46,163 bases of DNA from Chitinophagaceae bacterium. Its GTDB lineage: Bacteria > Bacteroidota > Bacteroidia > Chitinophagales > UBA10324. The notes under the pieces were generated by a model. The model did not search any database, had not been told where the DNA came from, and saw nothing but the letters and a program-made list of their open reading frames with translations. The stretch lies in NCBI GenBank assembly GCA_947469485.1, contig CANIPU010000020.1, positions 1 to 46,163 on the forward strand, written 5' to 3'. Positions 37,182 to 45,356 of this stretch are shown here, piece by piece; the first letter of the stretch is position 1, and each line of letters opens with the position of its first letter. The position numbers and the translations under genes were made by a program.

Positions 37182-37523
37182 ATGAAATTCAAATGTCTAT
37201 CATTAAAATTCACTTATACGCTTTGTGTAATTGCATCATTGATTTCAGTTTATATTATAACTGAAAACGAAGATATCGGTGAAGCAATGCGCCCTGATGA
37301 ATACAGTATGGGAACAGCCTACTATGTTGTATTAATTTCTGTAGGGTTAATGAGCAGTGCGTTTGTTGTTCTTCTTTTTCAATGGCCTGAATCTATTCAA
37401 GTAAAATTAAGAATATGGGTAAAAGCTGTTTTAATAACCGCTGGAATTATACTAGCCGGAGGTCTTCTTTTTGCAATAATATTCGGTATTGCAATGTCAG
37501 GGGGGCATTGGGCTTTCGGATAA
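37182..37523 (+). CDS. Small membrane protein, unknown function
   Basis: 113 residues with three hydrophobic segments (about 8-26, 44-64 and 78-106). The last one is Gly-rich (AGIILAGGLLFAIIFGIAMSGG). No family recognised. Divergent from the preceding secreted protein (79 bp between starts). Downstream is a hairpin-rich, gene-free stretch to 37785. Confidence 0.6.
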   Translation: MKFKCLSLKFTYTLCVIASLISVYIITENEDIGEAMRPDEYSMGTAYYVVLISVGLMSSAFVVLLFQWPESIQVKLRIWVKAVLITAGIILAGGLLFAIIFGIAMSGGHWAFG

Positions 37524-37559
37524 TTGGTGACTTTAGGGACGATGAAGTTTGCTGATGCT

Positions 37560-37576
37560 TCCGGTTTCAAACCGGA
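37560..37576. repeat. Near-perfect palindrome downstream of the small membrane protein gene
   Basis: TCCGGTTTCAAACCGGA, 8-bp arms around a single C. It stands 37 bp after the stop at 37523 and is followed by a second weaker dyad (GCAC at about 37590, GTGC at about 37604). Could end the upstream transcript or be a dispersed palindromic element; only one copy occurs in this window. Confidence 0.4.
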
Positions 37577-37711
37577 GGATTTATTGGAGCACGGTTGCAA
37601 AGGTGCCCAGCTGGAAAATATTCTCTTTTGAACTTTTCGTTTTTGGATTATTAATACCTAACAGCTAAGCCGCAGAGAAAAATTACCCCCTTGTTTATAG
37701 AGTTGTTTTTG

Positions 37712-37745
37712 CCCGCTCCGATTTTTGGAGGGGGTTTTTGTTTTT
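37712..37745 (+). terminator. Intrinsic terminator-like hairpin before the J-protein gene
   Basis: CCCGCTCC (37712-37719) pairs with GGAGGGGG (37727-37734) with one internal G-G mismatch, loop GATTTTT, then TTTTTGTTTTT. It probably insulates the islet at 37786-41028 from upstream transcription. Confidence 0.6.
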
Positions 37746-37785
37746 GGATTATTATTTTGTGTGCGAAAAAATATTTCAAATCGAA

Positions 37786-38685
37786 ATGGATATTATTAAA
37801 ACAATTAAAAGATTAGAGTTAATTCAAAATCTGATTTCATTAGAAGAAGATGATGAAATCAATTCTCATATACTTAAACTAAAATCACTAAACGGAAGTG
37901 ATGAAATAAAAAATATTATTGATTTACTTGAAAAGAAAAAATATAGCAATGCAAATATTTCAATTACAGCATTCATTAATCAGCATCGGCAAGTATCAAG
38001 TTATATTGACCCTGAAATTGCAGGATTAAAACTTGAAGCGAAAACATTGGAAGCTGAAGTCAATAATCTTTCAAATGAAAAAGCGGACTTAGAAAAGTTA
38101 ATTCATGAATTTGGAATCAGACATAATCATGAATTAGGAGAACTGATTTTGAAAATACTTGAACATAAAAAAGCAAAAGCAAAAGGAACTCCGAAACAAG
38201 AAGAAACTGAAAGGGATTATGATGACTTTAATAAAGAATATGAAATATTAAAGGATGAGGTTCTATTAGAATTAACTAAAGAAGAAAAAAAAGAATTGAA
38301 ACAAAAATACCGGAGGGCAAGCAAGCTATGTCATCCTGATGTTGTGAGCGAAGAACAAAAAGAACTGGCAGACAAATTATTTATTGAATTAAACAAAGCT
38401 TATGAAATGAATGATTTAAAAAGAGTAACAGAACTATTAGAAAACTTAACGAAAGGGGAATTCTTTTTTAGTAAATCTGATATAATAAATGAAAAGCAAA
38501 AATTAAAATCAGAAATTGAAAATCTACGATTGAAAATAAAGAAAATATTGAGTGAATTAATTAATATAAAAGAAAGTGAAAGTTACAAAACCATTCAAAA
38601 TATAAATGATTGGGATTCCTATTTTGCAGAAACAAAATCACAATTGCATTTACAGCTAAACTATTTAGAAGATGTTAGAGAATAA
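37786..38685 (+). CDS. Coiled-coil protein with a central J-domain (HPD motif)
   Basis: 299 residues from ATG 37786 (a TTG frame opens at 37738). Long charged helices with heptad character (residues about 80-125 and 225-270) flank a short J-type domain. Its core is ELKQKYRRASKLCHPD, with the HPD motif at 183-185, and a following helix DKLFIELNKAYEMNDLKRVTELL. HPD is the DnaK-activating tripeptide of J proteins, so the protein is expected to recruit an Hsp70 to a particular client. No Gly/Phe-rich or zinc-finger region is present, so it is not a general DnaJ. It overlaps the Trp-repeat gene by 14 bp, implying coupled translation and a shared function. Confidence 0.8.
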   Translation: MDIIKTIKRLELIQNLISLEEDDEINSHILKLKSLNGSDEIKNIIDLLEKKKYSNANISITAFINQHRQVSSYIDPEIAGLKLEAKTLEAEVNNLSNEKADLEKLIHEFGIRHNHELGELILKILEHKKAKAKGTPKQEETERDYDDFNKEYEILKDEVLLELTKEEKKELKQKYRRASKLCHPDVVSEEQKELADKLFIELNKAYEMNDLKRVTELLENLTKGEFFFSKSDIINEKQKLKSEIENLRLKIKKILSELINIKESESYKTIQNINDWDSYFAETKSQLHLQLNYLEDVRE

Positions 38686-39796
38686 ACCCATTAAAAGTGA
38701 AACAAATAAATTACTTAAGTTAAACATTTCACTTAATATAACCAATAGAATAATAACAGAATTTAATAAGCAGGAGATAATAAAATTTGCGTTTGAATTT
38801 CCATTTCAATTTATTTATATGGTTTCTGAATATTACCAATTTAAAGATTTAAAGATTGTAGAAAAATATATCACTAAATGGAACAGGGAAAGAATAAGTG
38901 TTAATTCTTCACTTGTAGATTCAGAAACAATAATCGAAAAATTTATTGACCTATGGAGGTGGGATATATTAAGCATCAATTCGTCATTACCTTGGTCAGA
39001 AAATTTGATTAAAAAATATATTGATAGATGGAATTGGGAAAGTTTAAGTCATAATATTTTTTTTACTTGGTCTGAAGACTTTTTTGAAAAATTTATTACC
39101 CATTGGGATTGGCAATATTTATCTTTAAATAAATTACTTCCTTGGTCAGAAGAATTTTTAGAAAAACATCTTGACAAATGGGATTGGTCCTGGTTAAGTG
39201 GTAATGAATCACTTCCTTGGTCAGAAGAATTTTTAGATAAGCACCTTGCCAAGTGGGATTGGAAAAACTTAAGCGGTAATTCCATGCTTCCTTGGTCAGA
39301 AGAATTTTTAGAAAAATACCTTAACAAGTGGGACTGGCACAGGTTAAGTTGTAATGAATCACTTCCTTGGTCGTTAGCTTTAATTGAAAAATATAATAAC
39401 AGATGGGTATGGCATAGTTTAAGTAACAATATATCATTACCCTGGTCTGAAATTTTAGTTGAAAAATATATTTATAGATGGTCATTTGGTGTGTTAAGAG
39501 AAAATCCATCATTTCCATGGACCGAAACATTATTTAATAAATATTCTAATATAGGGCCATGGTCTTCTGCATATTTTCGCTCTTATAGCAAGTTTGAGTT
39601 ATATAGGAAGGATGGTGGTGGGGTTTATAATCCTGATCTCAGTACATTATTTCTATTGAAAGAATATTTTAAAAAATATCCTTATTCTTTTCCGAGTAGT
39701 TATCTTCTTAAAAATAATTGGGATAAATTATTTAAACCATTTGTTGATGACGAATTACTTGAGACAGTAATGAAACAAATAAATAATTCAAGATAA
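38672..39796 (+). CDS. Trp-rich tandem-repeat protein (nine 25-residue repeats)
   Basis: 374 residues, no signal peptide or membrane segment. Residues 62-286 are nine consecutive repeats of exactly 25 residues with consensus FLEKYxDKWDWxxLSxNxSLPWSEE, followed by a partial tenth. Conserved positions are the EK pair, three Trp, LS-x-N and the PWSE turn. A regular two-helix repeat of this kind suggests an alpha-solenoid binding scaffold; I know of similar WDWxxLSxN repeats in uncharacterised proteins but no assigned function. Copies 5-7 are near-identical even at DNA level, showing recent expansion. Start overlaps the J-protein gene by 14 bp. Confidence 0.82.
   Translation: MLENKPIKSETNKLLKLNISLNITNRIITEFNKQEIIKFAFEFPFQFIYMVSEYYQFKDLKIVEKYITKWNRERISVNSSLVDSETIIEKFIDLWRWDILSINSSLPWSENLIKKYIDRWNWESLSHNIFFTWSEDFFEKFITHWDWQYLSLNKLLPWSEEFLEKHLDKWDWSWLSGNESLPWSEEFLDKHLAKWDWKNLSGNSMLPWSEEFLEKYLNKWDWHRLSCNESLPWSLALIEKYNNRWVWHSLSNNISLPWSEILVEKYIYRWSFGVLRENPSFPWTETLFNKYSNIGPWSSAYFRSYSKFELYRKDGGGVYNPDLSTLFLLKEYFKKYPYSFPSSYLLKNNWDKLFKPFVDDELLETVMKQINNSR
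38855..39529 (+). repeat. 75-bp coding tandem repeats
   Basis: Nine in-frame 75-bp units inside the Trp-repeat gene. The same 26-base block starts at 39137, 39212 and 39287, exactly 75 bp apart and identical in all three, with a shorter match at 39362; outer units have diverged. This points to recent unequal recombination and likely copy-number variation between strains. Confidence 0.88.
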
Positions 39797-39802
39797 TGTA
39801 AG

Positions 39803-39937
39803 ATGGTTATAGAAAATAATTTTTTAAAATATTGGAGTATTGACTGGAGTGTTCTTGGATTTATAATCCTTTTGATTTTCACTTTTGTTACATTAATGAT
39901 TCCACAACAGAATTTTCACTCAATATTTGCAACTTGA
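39803..39937 (+). CDS. Possible 44-residue single-span membrane protein
   Basis: An open frame of 44 codons from ATG 39803 to TGA 39937, six bases after the Trp-repeat gene stop. It encodes a short polar N-terminus (MVIENNFLKYWSIDW), one clear membrane segment (VLGFIILLIFTFVTLMI) and a short tail. Size and hydrophobicity fit a small membrane peptide, and the position in a tight gene row supports it, but there is no family match to rely on and it could be a chance frame. Confidence 0.35.
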   Translation: MVIENNFLKYWSIDWSVLGFIILLIFTFVTLMIPQQNFHSIFAT

Positions 39938-39996
39938 CTAAGTAGAGACAATGGTGAAAAAAAGCATTTGTTTTTGGACTATTACAATCTAAAAGA

Positions 39997-41028
39997 ATGA
40001 ATTACACAAAACTTTTTTTCGGTAAAGAGTTAAATGAGTTGACTTATGAAAATATTGAAAACTATTTTATAGATGAAAAGGATGAATCAGATAAAATTGA
40101 ATTCAAATCCTATTATAATCTTGAAGAGAAAAATCATACTGAAAAAGAAAATGGTGTAATAAGAGCAATTTGCGGGCTTCTTAATTCAGAAGGTGGTCTT
40201 GTTATTTGGGGGGCTCCAGTTGGACAAGCAGTAATTGGTAAGAAAGAGAAAATATTTAAAGGTGCTCTTTCACCACTGGATAAGTTAATTGAAAAAGATA
40301 GTTTCGTAAGTAGAGTTACTGATCTAATTACTCCATCACCTAAAGGAATTAAGTTTCATTCGCTTGAAAATGCTGGTCATTACATTTATATTATTGAAGT
40401 AGATCAGAGTTTTTATACCCCTCATCAATTTCGAAATATTTATTACATGAGGATAGATGGACAAACTAAGCCAGCCCCCCATCACTATATCGAAGCTCTT
40501 TTTCACAAAATTACTTTTCCAAAACTTGAAGGATATATAAAAATTGATTCTATCAAGACTGATGGACAAAGATTTATAGTGCAGGTTTCAAATATGATTT
40601 TTAATAAATCAAAAATTCAAAATGAGCATAATATTTATTATCGCGTTATTGTAACAGTTGGCAAGTTCGCTCAGTTTGGAATTTACACTTCTAAAGATAA
40701 AATCTACACAATGGAAGGTCATGAACTAAGGGTTAATAATGCGAAGTCAACTCTTTATTATGATGAGCCGCTTATGAATTCGGAAATTATTGTTTTTAAC
40801 CCATTTGAACTAAACAAAGAAAATAATGAATGTGAAATAATGCTTTTTTTTGGTGGTGAAAAATCACCCTTGATGATATCTGAATATAAATTAAAGATTG
40901 AAACTCATTTAATAAAGGACTTGAATAAATTAATTATTACAATGAATGAAAATAAATACAGCTTTGAAAATAGCGATAAAAGTGAATTATCAGAAACTGA
41001 TAAAATGAAAATTATTTTAGGGAGATAA
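39997..41028 (+). CDS. Schlafen AlbA_2 domain protein (putative nucleic-acid-binding)
   Basis: 343 residues. Residues about 20-165 match the AlbA_2 (Schlafen-type) domain: DKIEFKSYYNLEEKN, the helix GVIRAICGLLNSEGGLVIWGAPVG, a long insert, HYIYIIEVDQSFYTPHQFRNIYYMRIDGQTKPAP closing the domain. The C-terminal half is beta-rich and unassigned. Bacterial AlbA_2 proteins act as DNA- or RNA-binding regulators and are recurrent in defence islands; no nuclease motif is evident here. It follows the Trp-repeat/J-protein pair by about 200 bp on the same strand and may belong to the same functional set (inference). Confidence 0.82.
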   Translation: MNYTKLFFGKELNELTYENIENYFIDEKDESDKIEFKSYYNLEEKNHTEKENGVIRAICGLLNSEGGLVIWGAPVGQAVIGKKEKIFKGALSPLDKLIEKDSFVSRVTDLITPSPKGIKFHSLENAGHYIYIIEVDQSFYTPHQFRNIYYMRIDGQTKPAPHHYIEALFHKITFPKLEGYIKIDSIKTDGQRFIVQVSNMIFNKSKIQNEHNIYYRVIVTVGKFAQFGIYTSKDKIYTMEGHELRVNNAKSTLYYDEPLMNSEIIVFNPFELNKENNECEIMLFFGGEKSPLMISEYKLKIETHLIKDLNKLIITMNENKYSFENSDKSELSETDKMKIILGR

Positions 41029-41036
41029 ATATTTTT

Positions 41037-41369
41037 TTAATTAAATAACCAGATATTTATTAATAGTCTAAAATAAATTACCTGTTTCAAAATAACACAA
41101 CCAAATTCCGTGTTGCTCGCGTGAGTGATTGCAACGGAAATCATTTTTTTGTAATCAAAAAAATATTGCAGGTAAAGCACGACAGCATTTTTTGTATTCA
41201 AAAAATGGTGGCACGCCCAACTGTAACAGTCACAAAAACACGAAAACAAAATCGTTGATAAACTGTTGAAAAGAAAAACCCGTTTTGTGGATAAAGCGCC
41301 CTCACCGATAGCTCGAACCCCAACGGCAATCAATACTTTCGCCCCACTACCAAACCAAACTATTTTACT
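41037..41369. other. Gene-free stretch before smc with two stem-loops
   Basis: 333 bp with no convincing gene. It contains a stem with a 2-nt bulge (TTCCGTGTTGC at 41106-41116 with GCAACGGAA at 41131-41139) followed by ATCATTTTTTT, a probable terminator for the AlbA_2 gene. It also has a perfect inverted repeat CATTTTTT-N6-AAAAAATG at 41186-41207. TACTTTCGCCCC at 41334-41345 is a likely -7 region for smc, 24 bp before its GTG. Base composition shifts from AT-rich to more G/C-rich at about 41210. Confidence 0.5.
41106..41149 (+). terminator. Probable terminator after the AlbA_2 gene
   Basis: Stem TTCCG/TTGC with GCAA/CGGAA and a 14-nt loop, then ATCATTTTTTT. It lies about 80 bp downstream of the stop at 41028. 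Confidence 0.5.
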
Positions 41370-44300
41370 GTGAAATTAGTCAGCTTAGAGATTAAGGGTT
41401 TTAAAAGCTTTGCCGAAAAAACCACCATCAACTTTAACGACGCTGTAACAGGTGTTGTGGGACCGAACGGAAGCGGTAAGAGTAATGTGGTGGATGCTAT
41501 CCGCTGGGTGCTGGGCGAACAGAAGACCACTGTGCTGCGCTCGGAGAAAATGGAGAATGTGATTTTCAACGGCACCAAGAACCGCAAAGCCGCAGGGCTT
41601 GCCGAAGTGTTTCTGACTTTTGAAAACACGAAGAACCTGCTGCCGACTGAGTATCACTCGGTGACCATATCGCGCCACTACTACCGCAACGGCGAGAGCG
41701 AGTACAAGCTGAACAATGTAACCTGTCGCTTAAAAGATATAACCAGTTTGTTTATGGATACGGGCATCAGCAGCGACTCGTACGCGATTATTGAGCTGGG
41801 CATGGTGAACGATATTTTAAACGACAAGGAACACAGCCGCCGTAAATTGTTTGAACAGGCAGCGGGCATATCGAAGTACAAGGCGCGGAAGAAGGAAACT
41901 TTTCAGAAGCTGGAACTCACGCAGATTGATTTGAACCGCGTGGATGATTTGTTGTTTGAGATTGACAGCAACCTGAAATCGCTCGAGAGCCAGGCGCGCA
42001 AAACGGAGCGCTACTTTAAACTGAAGGAAGAATACAAATTGCTTGCGATAGAGCTGGCGGTGTTTACGATTGATGGAATACGCAAGGCATTTGAGCAGGT
42101 GCAGGTGCAGCAGCAGCAGGAAGAGGAAAAGAAGATTGCGCTGGATACGGAAATTGTGCTGAAGGAAGCGGGCATTCAGCAGGAGAAAACGGATAACATT
42201 GAGAAAGAAAAAAATCTGTTACAGTCGCAAAAGCAACTGAATGAATTAGTGACGGGACTGAAGCAAAAAGAAAATGAAAAAAATCTTTTAGCAGAAAATA
42301 AAAAACACCAGACCGACACGAAGGAGCGCCTCACGCAACAGACTGTTTTTTCCGTGGAGAATTTGAATCGGTTAGATGTGGAATTGGCGGATGCAGATGC
42401 ACGGAAGAGCAACGAACAGAATTTGCTCATCACACTGCAAACAGAACTGGAGCAAGCGAAGATTACATTGGAGAACATTCGGTTGGGGCACAGTGATGCG
42501 CGCCGGAATTTAGATACACAGAACCGGCAAGTGCAGGCAGCGGATTCGGAAATAAATGAGTCGGACCGCAAGCTGGCAGTGAACAATGTGAAGAAAGAAA
42601 ATTCGACGAAAGATATTCAGGTGATATGGAACGAGCACAAGCAGCGCATTGACGACAAGGGCAGAATGACTGCTGAACTGTTTGAAATGCATCAGCAGGA
42701 AACTTTGCAGCGCGATGCGATTGCGCAACTGACACAGCAGGGTGATGAACTGCAATTGCAAATAGGAATTGCGGAAGAAGCGGTGGATAAAACACGCGAG
42801 ACACTGAATGATAAAAACAGAAAGCTGGATGCGCGCTCGAATGAATTTAACCTGACGAAAAGTTTTATTGAGAGCATGGAAGGTTTTCCGGACTCGATAA
42901 AATTTCTGGCGCAGAACAATACCTGGTCGCAAACGAAAGCTCCGCTCCTCTCTGATATTATCAGTTGCAACCCGGAGTATCGCGTGGCGATTGAAACTTA
43001 CTTAGAGAATTATCTGAACTACTATGTGGTGAGTGATATGAAGGAAGCAATGGGCGCGGTGAATTTGCTGAGCAGTGCTTCGAAGGGTCGCGCGAACTTT
43101 TTTGTGCTGAATGATTTTGAAGATTTTAATTCATCAACCATCACCGCACCTGAAGGAACCATATCGGCAGTGGATGTTTTGGATTTGGATAGTGAATACA
43201 AAAAGTTAGGCGCCTATCTGTTACACAATGTTTTTGTGGCAGCGAATGATGCGCAGGTGGAAGGCGCGCGAAATAAAAATGCGGTGATACTATCGCGCTC
43301 CGGAAAAATGATGCGCAGTCCGTACTCGGTTTCGGGTGGACAGGTGGGTTCGTTCAGCGGGAAGCGATTGGGGCGTGTGAAAAACATGGAGGCGCTCGGA
43401 AAAGAAATTGAACAACTGAAAGCTGACTCGGAAAACCTTCGCGCGCAATTGCAAACACAGCAACAGGAGTTGATTGCTTTGAAAACTTCTTCGACTGATA
43501 AGGAACTGGATGCTGCGCGTGAAAAACTGAATCACATTAAGAACCTGATTACTTCCATAAAAACCAAGATTGAACATTTAGAAGAAAGTCAGCAAGCGGC
43601 TGAAGAGCGTAAGAAAGTGTTGGAGCAACTGTTACACGAACTGGATGCGGAGAATGAATTGCTGAATCAGCATCGTGCAGAACTGGTGGGCAAGCGTGCA
43701 GGATTATTTGAATCGCTTACTTCTATGGAGCAATCGTTTAAAGCAACCGAAGCGGGATTGAATGAAGCATCAGTTATTTTCAACTCAAAGAATATTCAGT
43801 TTCTGCAACAGCAGAATAAAGTGGGTGGCATTTCGCAGGAAATAAGTTTCAAGCAGCAAACACATCTGCAACTGAAGGAACAGATTGAGAACAACAACAT
43901 CGCCATCATTCACGCCACTGCTCAGCTTGCTGACATTGAACAGAAGATGAGCATTGCCGAAGTGGAACTGATACACCTGTATGAAGAGAAGACCCGACAG
44001 GAAGCAACGGTGGCGCAAGTGGAACAAGTGTATTACGAAAGCCGCGGACAAATTAATGCAGAGGAAGAAAAAATCAGAGTGTTACACCGCAGCAAGGAAC
44101 AGGTGGAAATGATATTGAACCAGGTGAAGGAGAAATCAACCGAAATGAAAATTCAGTTGGGTTCACTGAAGGAAAGACTGGACCTTGAATTCCATTTGAA
44201 CATTGAAGAGCTGATGGACAAGGAACCGAATGCTGAACTGAACAGAGAAGAACTCACCGAGAAAACCTCGCGCCTGAAAAGCCGCATTGATAATTTCGGA

Positions 44301-44900
44301 GAGATAAACCCGATGGCGGTTGAGGCATTCAACGAAATGAAGCAGCGCGCTGATTTCATTACCGCACAGAAAACTGATTTGGCAAATGCAAAGGAAATGT
44401 TGCTGAAGACCATTGAGGAAATTGATACCACCGCGAAAGAACAATTCTTAACTGCGTTCAATAAAATCAAGGATAATTTTCAGAAAGTTTTCCGTTCGTT
44501 ATTTACCGAGGATGATACTTGCGATTTGTTGCTCGTGAATCCGGAGAGTCCGTTGGATTCTGATATTGAAATTATCGCGAAGCCAAAAGGCAAGCGCCCG
44601 CAAACCATCAATCAACTTTCGGGAGGAGAAAAAACTTTGACTGCTATCTCGCTCCTCTTCTCGCTTTATTTACTCAAGCCCGCTCCGTTTTGTATTCTCG
44701 ATGAGGTGGATGCTCCGCTCGATGATGCGAACATTCATAAGTTCAACGAAATTATTAAGGAGTTCAGTCAGGATTCACAATTCATTCTCGTCACTCACAA
44801 CAAACAAACCATGAGCACTGTTGATGTTATTTATGGTGTCACTATGCAGGAGCAAGGGGTTTCGAAAGTTGTGCCGGTGGATTTCAGGAGTCTTAACTAG
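41370..44900 (+). CDS. smc: Chromosome segregation protein SMC
   Basis: 1176 residues, full length, GTG start. N-terminal ABC head with Walker A VGPNGSGKSNVVDAIRWVLGEQ (about 30-50); long coiled coils (about 165-500 and 660-1000); hinge at about 515-640 (AVDVLDLDSEYKKLGAYLLHNVFV region); C-terminal head with signature LSGGEKTLTAISLLFSLYLLKPAPF at about 1083-1107 and Walker B CILDEVDAPLDDANIHKF. Organises and separates chromosomes with ScpA/ScpB, whose genes are not here. The gene has visibly higher G+C and more CTG/GCG/GAA-type codons than both flanks, which is unusual in this window. Ends at a strong bidirectional terminator. Confidence 0.97.
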   Translation: MKLVSLEIKGFKSFAEKTTINFNDAVTGVVGPNGSGKSNVVDAIRWVLGEQKTTVLRSEKMENVIFNGTKNRKAAGLAEVFLTFENTKNLLPTEYHSVTISRHYYRNGESEYKLNNVTCRLKDITSLFMDTGISSDSYAIIELGMVNDILNDKEHSRRKLFEQAAGISKYKARKKETFQKLELTQIDLNRVDDLLFEIDSNLKSLESQARKTERYFKLKEEYKLLAIELAVFTIDGIRKAFEQVQVQQQQEEEKKIALDTEIVLKEAGIQQEKTDNIEKEKNLLQSQKQLNELVTGLKQKENEKNLLAENKKHQTDTKERLTQQTVFSVENLNRLDVELADADARKSNEQNLLITLQTELEQAKITLENIRLGHSDARRNLDTQNRQVQAADSEINESDRKLAVNNVKKENSTKDIQVIWNEHKQRIDDKGRMTAELFEMHQQETLQRDAIAQLTQQGDELQLQIGIAEEAVDKTRETLNDKNRKLDARSNEFNLTKSFIESMEGFPDSIKFLAQNNTWSQTKAPLLSDIISCNPEYRVAIETYLENYLNYYVVSDMKEAMGAVNLLSSASKGRANFFVLNDFEDFNSSTITAPEGTISAVDVLDLDSEYKKLGAYLLHNVFVAANDAQVEGARNKNAVILSRSGKMMRSPYSVSGGQVGSFSGKRLGRVKNMEALGKEIEQLKADSENLRAQLQTQQQELIALKTSSTDKELDAAREKLNHIKNLITSIKTKIEHLEESQQAAEERKKVLEQLLHELDAENELLNQHRAELVGKRAGLFESLTSMEQSFKATEAGLNEASVIFNSKNIQFLQQQNKVGGISQEISFKQQTHLQLKEQIENNNIAIIHATAQLADIEQKMSIAEVELIHLYEEKTRQEATVAQVEQVYYESRGQINAEEEKIRVLHRSKEQVEMILNQVKEKSTEMKIQLGSLKERLDLEFHLNIEELMDKEPNAELNREELTEKTSRLKSRIDNFGEINPMAVEAFNEMKQRADFITAQKTDLANAKEMLLKTIEEIDTTAKEQFLTAFNKIKDNFQKVFRSLFTEDDTCDLLLVNPESPLDSDIEIIAKPKGKRPQTINQLSGGEKTLTAISLLFSLYLLKPAPFCILDEVDAPLDDANIHKFNEIIKEFSQDSQFILVTHNKQTMSTVDVIYGVTMQEQGVSKVVPVDFRSLN

Positions 44901-44921
44901 ATTATAGATTATAGTTTAAAG

Positions 44922-44953
44922 AAAAGCCGCGCTGAGTTAGTGCGGCTTTTTTA
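44922..44953. terminator. Bidirectional terminator between smc and the convergent gene
   Basis: AAAAGCCGC (44922-44930) and GCGGCTTTT (44942-44950), 11-nt loop, with A-run on one side and T-run on the other. Serves smc on the plus strand and the gene ending at 44963 on the minus strand. Confidence 0.85.
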
Positions 44954-44962
44954 TTTGGTCAC

Positions 44963-45337
44963 CTACCAATTATTTTCTGAAATAATTTCTGTTTTTGTAA
45001 TTGTTTCGACACCTATATATCCATATTCAATATAATGTGGTTTCGAGGTAATTGAAGAATCATTTTCAAAGGTTGCAACTATATGATACCCGTTCTCACC
45101 TGTGTTTTCAAATAACAGTCTTGTATCCTGATTATTATTTAATCCATTTGATTCAATGGAGCCACCATTATGTTTCAGCACAATGTGTTTAATAAATTTT
45201 CCAGAACGGTTTTTAATTGTGACACTTGCAAATTTTTTTGAAATATTTTCATAAGAAAACACCTGTATCAATACAAAATGCCAAAGAAGAATTCCTGTAA
45301 TAATTGCTGCTGCTACTTTTAAAATGGTGTGTTTCAT
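44963..45337 (-). CDS. Small membrane-anchored protein, unknown function
   Basis: 124 residues from ATG 45337; the frame extends to 45403 but would overlap the upstream gene. One N-terminal membrane segment (TILKVAAAIITGILLWHFVLIQVF), then about 95 residues of a beta-rich extracytoplasmic domain (VTIKNRSGKFIKHIVLKHNGGSIE ... GYHIVATFENDSSI). No family recognised. It follows the T9SS cargo gene by 19 bp on the same strand. Confidence 0.65.
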   Translation of the reverse strand: MKHTILKVAAAIITGILLWHFVLIQVFSYENISKKFASVTIKNRSGKFIKHIVLKHNGGSIESNGLNNNQDTRLLFENTGENGYHIVATFENDSSITSKPHYIEYGYIGVETITKTEIISENNW

Positions 45338-45356
45338 AAAACTCTTTGCAGCAGAA

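Noticed and set aside
37540-37610. tRNA-like or riboswitch-like structure from the GGTTTCAAACC palindrome
   Set aside because: No acceptor stem, anticodon arm or conserved riboswitch core around it; reported only as a palindrome.
39049-39429. Regular 75-bp direct repeats that could be taken for a CRISPR array or satellite
   Set aside because: The repeats have no unique spacers, keep one reading frame, and translate into conserved 25-residue protein repeats.
42176-44470. Several minus-strand open frames across smc
   Set aside because: They are shadows of a full-length, well-supported gene; Ser/Phe/Leu-rich translations without domains.
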